NCBI RefSeq assembly: GCF_020884795.1
Contig: NZ_BBZF01000019.1
Location: 278,355-342,354, forward strand
Reading direction: 5' to 3'
Source of the DNA: Micromonospora okii
GTDB lineage: Bacteria; Actinomycetota; Actinomycetes; Mycobacteriales; Micromonosporaceae
Length of the DNA: 64,000 bases
In this document: positions 25,548 through 33,578 of the stretch, piece by piece
How the letters are laid out: each line of letters opens with the position of its first letter
How positions within the stretch are numbered: the stretch's first letter is position 1
Translations under genes and position numbers: made by a program
The notes under the pieces: generated by a model
Seen by the model: only the letters and a program-made list of their open reading frames with translations
What the model was told of the DNA's origin: nothing
Database searches by the model: none

Positions 25548-26122
25548 GCTCAGACGCTCACCGGTTTTCCGCAGTAACGCTGGGCACCATCGGGGACTTT
25601 CCGTGGTACTGCTCGCCACCGCTCTCGCCTGCTCAGTCCGCTGACAAACTGGGGCGCGGGTAGAAACTCCTCTTCGACAACCTACGCAAGCTCAATCCGG
25701 CGACTCGAGGGCCTTTAGATCCCCCAGCACGGCGTGCGCCGCAACAACGTCGTCTATCGCGACCGTTACGCCGGTTCCCGGATCGTGTTCAACCTCCGGA
25801 ACGGCTCAGCCTTCGGCACCCGTGCCGGGGCGGTACGAGCTGGAGCACAGCCGGGCGCGAATTATGCGTCTCGCTCTTCGCCACCATGGTCGACGCCCTG
25901 CTGTCGGGCAACCCGGAGCTGCGCCAACAGGCGTACGACTGGGCGGAGAAGAACGCAAAGACCGACAAGGTGACCACGATCCGGGCAACCGGCTCACGGT
26001 CGACCTGCGGCCGCGCGGCGGAGCCCGTCCTTCGGGGTTCCGCGTCGAATACGCCACGAGGGCCGCCGGGCTGGGGGAAAATCCGCAGGACGCCAGCACC
26101 GCACTCGTCGAAGGGCACCACG
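25548..26122 (+). other. 575-nt stretch without a convincing gene; possible decayed coding fragments
   Basis: Two short stretches look protein-like but are not joined in one frame: RRNNVVYRDRYAGSRIVFNL (from about 25734) and SLFATMVDALLSGNPELRQQ (around 25870-25930), continuing with AYDWAEKNAKTDKV. Both break off without a full domain. I could not assign a family. They fit remnants of an integrated element at the right edge of the low-GC island. An ATG at 25886 is in frame with the aldo/keto reductase but would add about 79 unrelated residues. Confidence 0.4.
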
Positions 26123-27085
26123 ATGCAGCAGCGCACCCTCGGACGGCAGGGCCTCACGGTCTCCGCGATCGGTTATGGCGCGATGGGCCTGCACCTCGCC
26201 TACGGCCCGAGCGACGAGCAGGAGGGCGTCGCCACCATCCGCCGCGCCTACGAGCTGGGCGTCACCTTCTTCGACACCGCCGAGCTGTACGGCTGGGGCG
26301 AGAACGAGAAGGTCGTCGGCCGGGCCGTCAGGGACTTCCGGGACGACGTCGTCATCGCCACCAAGTTCGGCTTCACCCGTGACTACGGCCTCGACAGCCG
26401 GCCCGAGCACATCCGCGAGGTGCTCGACAACAGCCTGCGCTTCCTCGGCGTCGATTACATCGACGTGTTCTACCAGCACCGCGTCGACCCGGCCGCGCCG
26501 ATCGAGGACGTCGCCGGCGCCGTCAAGGAGCTCATCGACGCCGGCAAGGTGAAGTACTTCGGGCTCAGCGAAGCCGGCTCCGAGACCCTCCGCCGGGCCC
26601 ACGCCGTGCAGCCGGTCTCCGTCCTGCAGACCGAGTACTCCCTGTTCGAACGCGACGCCGAGGAGCTCTTCCCGACCCTGGAGGAACTCGGCATCGGCTT
26701 CGTCGCGTACTCGCCGCTGGGCCGCGGCTTCCTCACCGGCACGGTGAAGCCCGCCGCCGAGTACGACGAGACCGACATGCGGCGCACCGACGCACGCTGG
26801 CAGCCCGGCAACTACGAGAAGAACCTCGACGCTGTACGCCGGCTCGGCCACCTGGCCGCCACGAAGGGCGCGACGGTCTCCCAACTCGCCCTGGCCTGGC
26901 TGCTCGCCAAGGAGGAGTACATCGTGCCGATCCCGGGCACCCGCAGCGTGGAGCGGGTCGAGGAGAACGTCGCCGCCGCCGACCTCACGCTCACCGACGC
27001 CGACCTCTTCACCATCGGCACCATCCTGCCCGGCGGCGGGTACGGCGAGCGCTACGGCGCGGGTTCCCTACCCAACTGGATCTGA
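26123..27085 (+). CDS. Aldo/keto reductase
   Basis: 320-aa NADPH-dependent oxidoreductase with a TIM-barrel fold. ATG 26123 gives the canonical start MQQRTLGRQGLTVSAIGYGA; the longer in-frame start at 25886 is rejected. The catalytic tetrad region is seen as FFDTAELYGWGENEKVVGRA (Asp, Tyr), ATKFGF (Lys) and FYQHRVDP (His). C-terminal IPGTRSVERVEENVAA is the cofactor-binding motif. It resembles the AKR13-type subgroup, usually acting on small carbonyls. No operon partner. Confidence 0.92.
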   Translation: MQQRTLGRQGLTVSAIGYGAMGLHLAYGPSDEQEGVATIRRAYELGVTFFDTAELYGWGENEKVVGRAVRDFRDDVVIATKFGFTRDYGLDSRPEHIREVLDNSLRFLGVDYIDVFYQHRVDPAAPIEDVAGAVKELIDAGKVKYFGLSEAGSETLRRAHAVQPVSVLQTEYSLFERDAEELFPTLEELGIGFVAYSPLGRGFLTGTVKPAAEYDETDMRRTDARWQPGNYEKNLDAVRRLGHLAATKGATVSQLALAWLLAKEEYIVPIPGTRSVERVEENVAAADLTLTDADLFTIGTILPGGGYGERYGAGSLPNWI

Positions 27086-27090
27086 GTGGC

Positions 27091-27137
27091 GTTCACGCCG
27101 AGCACGCTCAACGTGCGGCTCCTGCCCGACGGGCGGC
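27091..27137 (+). repeat. 47-bp segment matching part of the small gene at 31156
   Basis: This segment is identical at 46 of 47 positions to 31251-31297, which lies inside the 97-aa gene at 31156. Here it encodes FTPSTLNVRLLPDGR in an open frame starting right after the aldo/keto reductase stop and ending near 27223, with no start codon. It looks like a truncated copy of the 31156 gene, about 4.1 kb away, with unrelated sequence after the match. Confidence 0.7.
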
Positions 27138-27219
27138 CCACCGCGGTCTCGGCCGACTGGTTCTGGCGCGAGGTGCTCCCGGCCTGGCCCCGTGCGCGGC
27201 GGGCTGTCAGCATGGTGCG

Positions 27220-27720
27220 GTGAGCGACCGCAGCGAGGAAGATGCCGCCGCAGCCGAGGCCCGCTGCCACACCTGCGGCGCACGGACCGACGAGGAATTC
27301 TGCCCGGCCTGCGGGAATTACATCTGGCCGCGCCAGGAGTCAGGCAACCTGGTGGGCTCGTCCGCTGCCGCCACGTGGTACTCCGTAGCAGTCTGGATCT
27401 TCGGCGCGGTCGGTTCCGGCGTGCTCGGCAATGCCGCGTACGCGGGACTTCAGCAGTTGATGGGAAACAGGCGTCGAGGAGATTCGCGCGAGCAGGCGGA
27501 TGCAATCCTGCTGGCGACTCTCGCGGTAATCCTGGAGTGCAAGCGGTCGAACGAGCGACCGCCCGAGCAGGACCGCATCAAGGTCGAGCGCGTCTCGCAA
27601 CAGGTTCGCGGCGTGTGGATCGTCGAGATGACCGATGGCGAACGCAAGTTCCTGGCCACCGTGCCTCCGGGGGACCTGGAAGACCTCCGCGTCACGCTGT
27701 CACGACCCCTGGCCTCCTGA
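27220..27720 (+). CDS. Small zinc-ribbon protein with one membrane segment
   Basis: 166 aa, GTG 27220. Residues 15-33 carry CHTCGARTDEEFCPAC, a four-Cys zinc ribbon. A hydrophobic segment follows (TWYSVAVWIFGAVGSGVLGN), then a soluble C-terminal region ending EMTDGERKFLATVPPGDLED. No function recognised. It lies between an aldo/keto reductase and a protease/two-component set with independent spacing. Confidence 0.75.
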   Translation: MSDRSEEDAAAAEARCHTCGARTDEEFCPACGNYIWPRQESGNLVGSSAAATWYSVAVWIFGAVGSGVLGNAAYAGLQQLMGNRRRGDSREQADAILLATLAVILECKRSNERPPEQDRIKVERVSQQVRGVWIVEMTDGERKFLATVPPGDLEDLRVTLSRPLAS

Positions 27721-27857
27721 GCGCCTCGGGGCCGCCTGTCCCCCGTGCGAGCTACCCGCAGGTGTCCACCGCGTGGTGACGATTCCCGGCCCGCCGATCC
27801 ATAGCGTTGCAGAGGACCGCGGCGCTTCGGCCGCGACCTTTCGAAGGAATCGTCATC

Positions 27858-28694
27858 GTGCGCTTGTTGAAGCAGTTGCTGGCCGTCGTGGCCGTCTCCC
27901 TCGTCGGCAGTCAGGCCGTCGCGGCGGTGCAGGGCAACCCCTGGCTCAGCCTGGTCCTCGGGATGGCGACCGCCGTGGCCGCCGTCGCCGTCTACGGCTG
28001 GGTGGTGCGGCGCACCGAACGCCGCGAGGTCACGGAGGTGGCCCGGGCCGGGGCCGCCGGCCGGATCGCCCGGGGGGCGCTGATCGGGTACGGCATGTTC
28101 GCGGCCGTCATCGTCACCATCGCCGTCCTGGGCGGCTACCACCTCGATGGCCTCGGCTCGGTGACCGGCGCGGTGGGGCTGTTCGGTTTCATGGCCGCCG
28201 CCGCCGCGACCGAGGAGCTGATCTTCCGGGGGGTGCTGTTCCGCGTGATCGAGGAGCGCGTGGGCACCTTCATCGCGCTGCTGCTGACCGGCGTGGTGTT
28301 CGGCCTGCTGCACCTGGTCAACCCGGACGCCACCCTGTGGGGCGCGACGGCCATCGCGATCGAGGCCGGTTTCATGCTCGCCGCCTGCTACGCCGCCTTC
28401 CGCAACCTGTGGGTGCCGATCGGGCTGCACTTCGGCTGGAACTTCGCCGCCGGTGGCATCTTCAGCGTCGCGGTCTCCGGCAACGGCGAGTCGACGGGGC
28501 TGCTGGACGCCACGACGTCGGGCCCGGCCCTGCTCAGCGGCGGCGACTTCGGGCCGGAGGGCAGCCTCTTCGCGGTGGCGGCCGGGGTGGCGCTGACCGT
28601 GGTGTTCCTGTGGCTGGCGCACCGGCGCGGTAACCTCGTCCCGCGTCGCCGCCGGGTGGCGGAGGTGCCGGCGGCGACCGCTACGGTCTCCTGA
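27858..28694 (+). CDS. CPBP-family intramembrane metalloprotease
   Basis: 278-aa polytopic membrane protein of the CAAX protease/bacteriocin-processing (ABI) family. GTG 27858 with GAAGGAA upstream is chosen over a start 51 nt earlier, because it gives a clean membrane start (MRLLKQLLAVVAVSLVGSQA). Catalytic motifs are ATEELIFRGVLF (EExxxR), FGLLHLVN (FxxxH) and GLHFGWNFAAG (HxxxN/H). Its TGA shares a base with the ATG of the histidine kinase (TGATG), so the three genes 27858-30504 form one operon. The protease may be a target or input of the two-component pair. Confidence 0.9.
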   Translation: MRLLKQLLAVVAVSLVGSQAVAAVQGNPWLSLVLGMATAVAAVAVYGWVVRRTERREVTEVARAGAAGRIARGALIGYGMFAAVIVTIAVLGGYHLDGLGSVTGAVGLFGFMAAAAATEELIFRGVLFRVIEERVGTFIALLLTGVVFGLLHLVNPDATLWGATAIAIEAGFMLAACYAAFRNLWVPIGLHFGWNFAAGGIFSVAVSGNGESTGLLDATTSGPALLSGGDFGPEGSLFAVAAGVALTVVFLWLAHRRGNLVPRRRRVAEVPAATATVS

Positions 28695-29848
28695 TGGTCG
28701 ATCTCCGGAGGCTCCCGGACGCGTGGCGGCGGTGGGACGTCACGGTCCGGGACCTCCCGTTGGCGCTGCTGCTCGTCCTCGCCTCGGTGCTGCCGGCGCT
28801 ACAGAACCAGGGCACGCAGCTCGGTGACCTGCCGGGGCGGCCCTCCGACGCGTTGACCGTCGTGGCGGTCTCCCTGGAGTGCCTGCCGCTCGCCGTCCGT
28901 CGCCGCCGGCCGGCGCTCTGCCTCGCCCTGGTGTCGCTCGGCTTCGCGCTCGACCAGCTCCGCGCCTACCACACGGTCGCGGGTGCCGCGCTGGCCATCG
29001 CGCTGGTGAGCGCGGGGGCCCACCTGGCACGCCGGCGGCGTACCACCCTGGTCGTGGGTTCCGCCGCGTACGTGGCGCTGGCCGTCGCCCTGGACCGGCA
29101 GGGTTCGCCCGAGGGCGTGACCGGGTTCGTCACGTTCTACCTGGCGCTGGCCCTCGCCTGGGGTATCGGGGCCTGGCTGCGGCAGTCCCGGGCCGCCGAG
29201 GCCGAGCGCCGCCACCACGTCGCCCTGGCCGCCCGCGCCGCCGAGCGCACCCGCATCGCCCGCGAGCTGCACGACGTGGTAACCCACCACGTGACGGCGA
29301 TGGTCGTGCAGGCCGAGGCGGCGCGCTACCTGACCGCCGCCCCCGACCGCCTCGACACGACGCTGGGCACCATCACGGACACCGGCCGGCGGGCGATCAC
29401 CGACCTGCGGCACCTGCTCGACCTGCTCAATCCCGACCACGGTACCGACCCGCGCACGCCGCCCGTCGGCGAGCTGGACGCCCTGGTGGAGCAGACCCGG
29501 CGGGCCGGGCAGCCGGTGGAGTTCACGCAGGAGGGCAGCCCGGCGGAGACGACCGGCGGCGCGGAGGTCGTGGCCTACCGGGTCGTGCAGGAGGCGCTGA
29601 CCAACGCCCTCAAGCACGCCCACGGCAGCCGCACCGCCGTACACGTGCGGCACGACGAAAGGGAGATCACTGTGGAGGTCGGCACCGACGGCTCGGGCGC
29701 TTCCGCCGGGGCCCCCGGGGGGAGCGGGCGCGGCCTGGCGGGGCTGCGCGAGCGCGTCGCCGTGCTCGGCGGCGAGTTCAGCGCGGGGGCGCGGGCGGGC
29801 GGCGGCTTCGTCGTACGGGCCCGCATCCCCACCGGGAGCGCGTCGTGA
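28694..29848 (+). CDS. Sensor histidine kinase, NarL/DesK-type (HisKA_3)
   Basis: 384 aa. The N-terminal half has several hydrophobic segments (LPLALLLVLASVLPALQ, LALALAWGIGAWL and others) making a membrane sensor without an obvious extracellular domain. The phosphoacceptor is in RTRIARELHDVVTHHVTAMV, and the ATPase has EVVAYRVVQEALTNALKHA and GRGLAGLRERV. The Asp-x-Gly-x-Gly box reads GTDGSGASAG with GTDGSG in place of DDGxG, a mild deviation. It overlaps the response regulator by 4 nt (GTGA). Confidence 0.92.
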   Translation: MVDLRRLPDAWRRWDVTVRDLPLALLLVLASVLPALQNQGTQLGDLPGRPSDALTVVAVSLECLPLAVRRRRPALCLALVSLGFALDQLRAYHTVAGAALAIALVSAGAHLARRRRTTLVVGSAAYVALAVALDRQGSPEGVTGFVTFYLALALAWGIGAWLRQSRAAEAERRHHVALAARAAERTRIARELHDVVTHHVTAMVVQAEAARYLTAAPDRLDTTLGTITDTGRRAITDLRHLLDLLNPDHGTDPRTPPVGELDALVEQTRRAGQPVEFTQEGSPAETTGGAEVVAYRVVQEALTNALKHAHGSRTAVHVRHDEREITVEVGTDGSGASAGAPGGSGRGLAGLRERVAVLGGEFSAGARAGGGFVVRARIPTGSAS

Positions 29849-30504
29849 CCGCGCCGGTGCGGGTGCTGGTCTGCGACGACCAGGCGCTGATCCGCACCGG
29901 CTTCGCCACGATCATCGACGCCCAGCCGGACCTCGAGATCGTGGGCGAGTGCGGGGACGGCCGCGCCGCCGTCGACCTCGCCGGCCGGCTGCGCCCGGAC
30001 GTGGTCGTGATGGACGTACGGATGCCGGTGCTCGACGGCATCCAGGCCACCCGCCTGCTGGCCGGCGTCGGGGTGGCCCACCCGGTCAGGGTGCTCGTGG
30101 TGACGACGTTCAACCTCGACGAGTACGTCTACGAGGCGCTGCGCGCGGGGGCGAGCGGGTTCCTGCTCAAGGACGCCCCACCGGCGCAACTGCTGCACGG
30201 CATCCGCACCGTCGCCTCGGGTGCCGCGCTGCTGGCCCCCGAGGTGACCCGGCAGCTCGTCGGCCGGTACGCGGCGCGCATCCGCCCCGCCGAGGGCACG
30301 CCTCTCGACGCCGGCCTGACCCCGCGCGAGCTGGAGGTGCTGCGCCTGATCGCCGACGGCCTCTCCAACGGCGAGATCGCGGCCCGGCTGGTGATCAGCC
30401 AGGAGACCGTCAAGACGTACGTGTCGCGCATCCTGACCAAGCTCGGCCTGCGCGACCGGGTGCAGGCGGTGGTGTACGCGTACCGGGCGGGCCTGGTGAC
30501 CTGA
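29845..30504 (+). CDS. LuxR-family response regulator
   Basis: 219 aa, GTG 29845 coupled to the kinase stop. The receiver domain has the acidic pair in VLVCDDQALIRTGF, phospho-Asp in DVVVMDVRMPVLDGI, Thr in VLVVTTFNLDEYVY and Lys in FLLKDAPP. The C-terminal LuxR HTH reads LTPRELEVLRLIADGLSNGE and SQETVKTYVSRILTKLGL. It is expected to be phosphorylated by the 28694 kinase and to regulate promoters such as that of the operon; targets cannot be read from sequence. Confidence 0.94.
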   Translation: MTAPVRVLVCDDQALIRTGFATIIDAQPDLEIVGECGDGRAAVDLAGRLRPDVVVMDVRMPVLDGIQATRLLAGVGVAHPVRVLVVTTFNLDEYVYEALRAGASGFLLKDAPPAQLLHGIRTVASGAALLAPEVTRQLVGRYAARIRPAEGTPLDAGLTPRELEVLRLIADGLSNGEIAARLVISQETVKTYVSRILTKLGLRDRVQAVVYAYRAGLVT

Positions 30505-30517
30505 GGGGACGGTCCGC

Positions 30518-30533
30518 CGCCCCCACGTGGGCG
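30518..30533 (+). terminator. Short GC hairpin after the two-component operon
   Basis: CGCCC-CCACGT-GGGCG begins 13 nt after the response regulator stop. The 5-bp stem is short and without a U-tract, so termination here is only probable. Confidence 0.4.
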
Positions 30534-30549
30534 ATGGCGAGCCAAGTGC

Positions 30550-30606
30550 TTGACCGCTCAACTTTCTCGATGGTAATTTCGACGCGTATTGATTGGTATC
30601 AATCAA
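30550..30606 (+). promoter_or_regulatory. Promoter with adjacent inverted-repeat operator for the I36-type inhibitor gene
   Basis: TTGACC (30550-30555), an 18-nt spacer and TAATTT (30574-30579) make a sigma-70-like promoter. Just downstream, TTGATTG-GTAT-CAATCAA (30589-30606) is a perfect 7-4-7 inverted repeat at the expected transcription start, well placed for a repressor. It is strikingly AT-rich for this genome and ends 21 nt before the GTG at 30628. Confidence 0.6.
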
Positions 30607-30627
30607 ATTCGCTCGGAAGGAAGAGCC

Positions 30628-31017
30628 GTGCCGCTGAAAGCCATCGCCGTTGCCGCAACCACGGCGGCCATCCTGGCCGCCGCCTCCCCCGCGTCGGCGA
30701 CGCCCGCCTCCCCGACGGACGAAGCCTGGCCGCCCGGGAACTGCCAGCCGGGCACGTTCTGCGTCTGGCCGAACTGGGCTCCGGTGAACACCGGCCCCAC
30801 GGAGACCCCGTCCCTGGTTACCATCACCAACTGGTCCGGGAACGTTCCGGCGAAGACCTACTACAACTACACGTCCCAGAACTTCGACGTCACCTGGAAC
30901 TACACCTTCCCCGACGGGGAGGTGAGGGAGAGCACGTCCTGCGTCTCCCGCGGCGGAAACATCTTCTACCTTCCGGTGCGAGTGACGAAGGTGAGCGCGC
31001 ACCAGGGCGGCTGCTGA
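30628..31017 (+). CDS. Secreted peptidase inhibitor family I36-like protein
   Basis: 129 aa. GTG 30628 behind GGAAGGAAGAG gives a signal peptide (MPLKAIAVAATTAAILAAAS, cleavage near ASA). The mature part has paired cysteines in NCQPGTFCVWPNW and a later Cys in RESTSCVSRGGNIFYLP plus the terminal GGC. The FCVW pattern and beta-rich 90-residue mature domain fit the I36 inhibitors (SMPI-like, metalloprotease inhibitors) or related secreted beta/gamma-crystallin-like proteins. It acts outside the cell. A dedicated promoter/operator precedes it. Confidence 0.72.
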   Translation: MPLKAIAVAATTAAILAAASPASATPASPTDEAWPPGNCQPGTFCVWPNWAPVNTGPTETPSLVTITNWSGNVPAKTYYNYTSQNFDVTWNYTFPDGEVRESTSCVSRGGNIFYLPVRVTKVSAHQGGC

Positions 31018-31155
31018 CACGTCAGCCGCATACGAAGCAGTCCGATACTCGCCTCGCCGGAAAGAGCAACGGTCGCCCGCCGCCGGTTTCCCCGGCCGAC
31101 CCCGAAGCCCTCGCGCAGTCGACCGCACGTCGCGTCACGGTGGCAGGATGCACGC

Positions 31156-31449
31156 ATGGACAGCGACGCAGCGATCGACGTGAGCGCCCTGGCGATCAAC
31201 GTCACGATCCCCGAGGAACTGCGCTGGACCGACGTCCGACGCGGCGAGGAGTTCACGCTGAGCACGCTCAACGTGCGGCTCCTGCCCGACGGGCGGCTCG
31301 CGGCGAAAGCGTACGGCCGGCCGACCGCCGGCGGGCGGGGCACGTACGTCTCGTTCCCCGTGCCCGACCGGCCCGAACTGGCCGCCCTCGTCGACGGGGC
31401 CGCCCGGCGCGCCGGCGCGCTCTGGGCGGCCCACCGCGGCCTCGGCTGA
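31156..31449 (+). CDS. Small protein of unknown function
   Basis: 97 aa, ATG 31156 (MDSDAAIDVSALAINVTIPE). Core strand-rich pattern FTLSTLNVRLLPDGRLAAKA and GRGTYVSFPVPDRPELAALV. No signal, membrane segment or known motif. A 47-bp piece of this gene recurs at 27091, where it is truncated, which supports this being a real and occasionally duplicated gene. Confidence 0.55.
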   Translation: MDSDAAIDVSALAINVTIPEELRWTDVRRGEEFTLSTLNVRLLPDGRLAAKAYGRPTAGGRGTYVSFPVPDRPELAALVDGAARRAGALWAAHRGLG

Positions 31450-31715
31450 GCGGTTCCAGGCGCGACTGACGGCCCCTTGTCGGGCTCGCCCCGTGTCACC
31501 ACCAGCGCCGGGGCCCTCGGATTCCCCGGCCTGGGAGGACGCCCTGATCGCGGTCGGCGAGGCGCCGCCCCGCGCGCCACTGTCCGGAGTGGACGATACG
31601 TGCGTGTCATCCCGGTCGGAGCCGTAATCCCCGCAGGGGAAACTTCTGTTAACAGTCGGCCATTGCAATTCCCCATCCCCGCTCGGATACTTGCTTAAAC
31701 CATTGATGTCGACGA

Positions 31716-32339
31716 ATGGATGAACGCGTGATTCATCATCGCCGTGACCGTCGGGCCCTGGTGGCAGGATCCGCAGCCGCCTTCCTCGCACTGAGCCTGC
31801 TGCTGTGGCCGCCGCCCGCCGGGGCGACGACTCAGCCGGAACGCGCCACCTCGGGCCTGTCGCCGGTCGCCGCAGCGACGGCGCCGTCGCAGTCCGCCGC
31901 ACCGAGCAGCAGCCCGTCGAGCTATCCGAGCGGAGGCCCGGCCGACGGCGCCGAGTTCCAGTTGGCGAACGGGAAGTCCAATCTGTGCCTCACGATCTAC
32001 AACGCCCAGAACTACGACGGCGCCCCCGTCGTCAACTGGACGTGTGACGCCAAAGGCAAGGAACAGTACTGGCACTGGAACAACGGGAATCTGGTGAACT
32101 CCCTCAACCAGAAGTGCCTCGACGTCTTCCAAGCCCAGACCCAGCCCGGAGCCAGCGTCTACGTCTGGGACTGCGCGGGCCAACCGAATCAGCAGTGGAC
32201 GTACGACAGCCAGCAGCGACTGGTGGGCGTGCAGAGCGGTAACTGCCTCAGCGTCGTCAGCAACAACCCGAATCAGGGAGCGCTCGTCGTCATCGACAAG
32301 TGCGACGACAGAACCGGGGAGATCTGGATTCAACAGTGA
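31716..32339 (+). CDS. Secreted ricin-type beta-trefoil lectin protein
   Basis: 207 aa, ATG 31716. The N-terminus RRDRRALVAGSAAAFLALSL is a signal peptide with twin-Arg-like residues ahead of the hydrophobic core, followed by an Ala/Ser/Pro linker (to about residue 78). The rest is a single beta-trefoil with three repeats marked by NLCLTIYNAQNYDGAPVVNW, EQYWHW, KCLDVFQAQTQPGASVYVWD, NQQWTY and NCLSVV, ending EIWIQQ. QxW motifs and Cys pairs are typical of carbohydrate binding. There is no catalytic domain, so it is a stand-alone lectin. Confidence 0.87.
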   Translation: MDERVIHHRRDRRALVAGSAAAFLALSLLLWPPPAGATTQPERATSGLSPVAAATAPSQSAAPSSSPSSYPSGGPADGAEFQLANGKSNLCLTIYNAQNYDGAPVVNWTCDAKGKEQYWHWNNGNLVNSLNQKCLDVFQAQTQPGASVYVWDCAGQPNQQWTYDSQQRLVGVQSGNCLSVVSNNPNQGALVVIDKCDDRTGEIWIQQ

Positions 32340-32582
32340 TCCCGGATCCACACTGAGCCGTACCCCCGGCGGGAGCGCGCCCGGTAGGTGCCGGGCCGGG
32401 CCCGCTCCCGCCGCACCACCCACGTACGTTCCGCGACGGCAACCCTCCACGGACCGTCCCGGCGGGCCGACACGGCTGCGCCCGCCCGAACCGGTCGCCG
32501 ACACGCACCGCGACCTCGTCGAGGACGGCCCGCCACCCCGACCGGCCCTACGCTGTGGCACTCGGTACGGCAAGGAGAACCG

Positions 32583-33515
32583 ATGCCACAGGCAACAACG
32601 ACCCGGGACAGGCTTGCCCGCCGCCACCGGCTGCTCGACGGGATCCGATACCGCTTCCGGGTCCAGGGGAAACCCCGAATCGCGGTGGCCCTGGGGGCAG
32701 CACTGACCGTGGCGGTCGCGCTGGGGGCCTGCGGTGGCTTCCTCGCCTGGCAGGGCGCGGCGCCTCTGCCCCGGAATGTCGAGGCGCTCCGGTTGGTCGA
32801 TCCCGCGCTGCCGCCCGGAGCGTCGGCGCAGCCGCAACGATGGGATTTCACCTTCGACCAGAACCCGGAGTACCTCGATCCGCGCTGGTTCTACCTGCTC
32901 GCGGGGACGGACGAGTATCGGACCGGAGAGGTCTTCTTCCAGATCGAGTATTCGAACGAGCAGCCCCGCCAGGAGATGGTCAGGGCCGCCGGCAAGCGCC
33001 TGCGGGCGGCTGGTTGGCGTCTGGACCACAGCGACCTGAGGGGATGCTGCCCGGAGGTGACGGCCACCAAGCGCGAGTGGCTGATCGAGGTCTTCTCGGA
33101 GGGTGACCTCGACGCGTCCCGCCACGGGCTCCACGTCGCGCTCACCCGCACGGCACCCGCTTCCGTGCTTCCGCTGACCACGCTCGGGCTCGTCGTCGGC
33201 GGGCTGCTCGGCTGGCTGCTGGCCGCCGGGGCACTCCGGCGGGCGTACCGGCTGCACCCCACCCGACGAGCAGTCTTCGCATCGCTGTGCGGGGGTGGCC
33301 TTCTCGCGGTGCTGCCCGCGACCCTGCTCAGCGGCTTGGCGATCCTCGGTACCTACCTCGACCCGGCCGCTCCGACCCCGGGTTGGCTCGGGTACACCGT
33401 CTTGGGGTTCCGACCGCTCGCCTACCTCGGCGGGTCCGCCGTCGCCGTCGGACTGCTCCTGGCGGCGGCCTCGACGCGGGGGCACCGTCGCGCACCGCGT
33501 CCGCCGTTCAGTTGA
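32583..33515 (+). CDS. Membrane protein of unknown function
   Basis: 310 aa, ATG 32583 after AAGGAGAACCG. One membrane segment near the N-terminus (IAVALGAALTVAVALGACGG), a periplasmic-type domain of about 140 residues (LDPRWFYLLAGTDEYRTGEV; GCCPEVTATKREWLIEVF), then three hydrophobic segments (LPLTTLGLVVGGLLGWLLA; LLAVLPATLLSGLAILG; LAYLGGSAVAVGLLLAAA). No recognised family. Monocistronic. Confidence 0.72.
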   Translation: MPQATTTRDRLARRHRLLDGIRYRFRVQGKPRIAVALGAALTVAVALGACGGFLAWQGAAPLPRNVEALRLVDPALPPGASAQPQRWDFTFDQNPEYLDPRWFYLLAGTDEYRTGEVFFQIEYSNEQPRQEMVRAAGKRLRAAGWRLDHSDLRGCCPEVTATKREWLIEVFSEGDLDASRHGLHVALTRTAPASVLPLTTLGLVVGGLLGWLLAAGALRRAYRLHPTRRAVFASLCGGGLLAVLPATLLSGLAILGTYLDPAAPTPGWLGYTVLGFRPLAYLGGSAVAVGLLLAAASTRGHRRAPRPPFS

Positions 33516-33578
33516 CCTCGTACGACGATCGGCTTCATCCATGTGCGCCGGTCCTCACCGGGCGGCTAGGAAGGACGA

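Noticed and set aside
25734..25973. Phage terminase or conjugation gene
   Set aside because: The stretch RRNNVVYRDRYAGSRIVFNL looked faintly terminase-like, but no Walker or nuclease motif is present, so no function is claimed.
25886..26122. N-terminal extension of the aldo/keto reductase
   Set aside because: Family members begin at MQQRTLGRQGL-type sequence; the 79 upstream residues are unrelated and in a decayed region.
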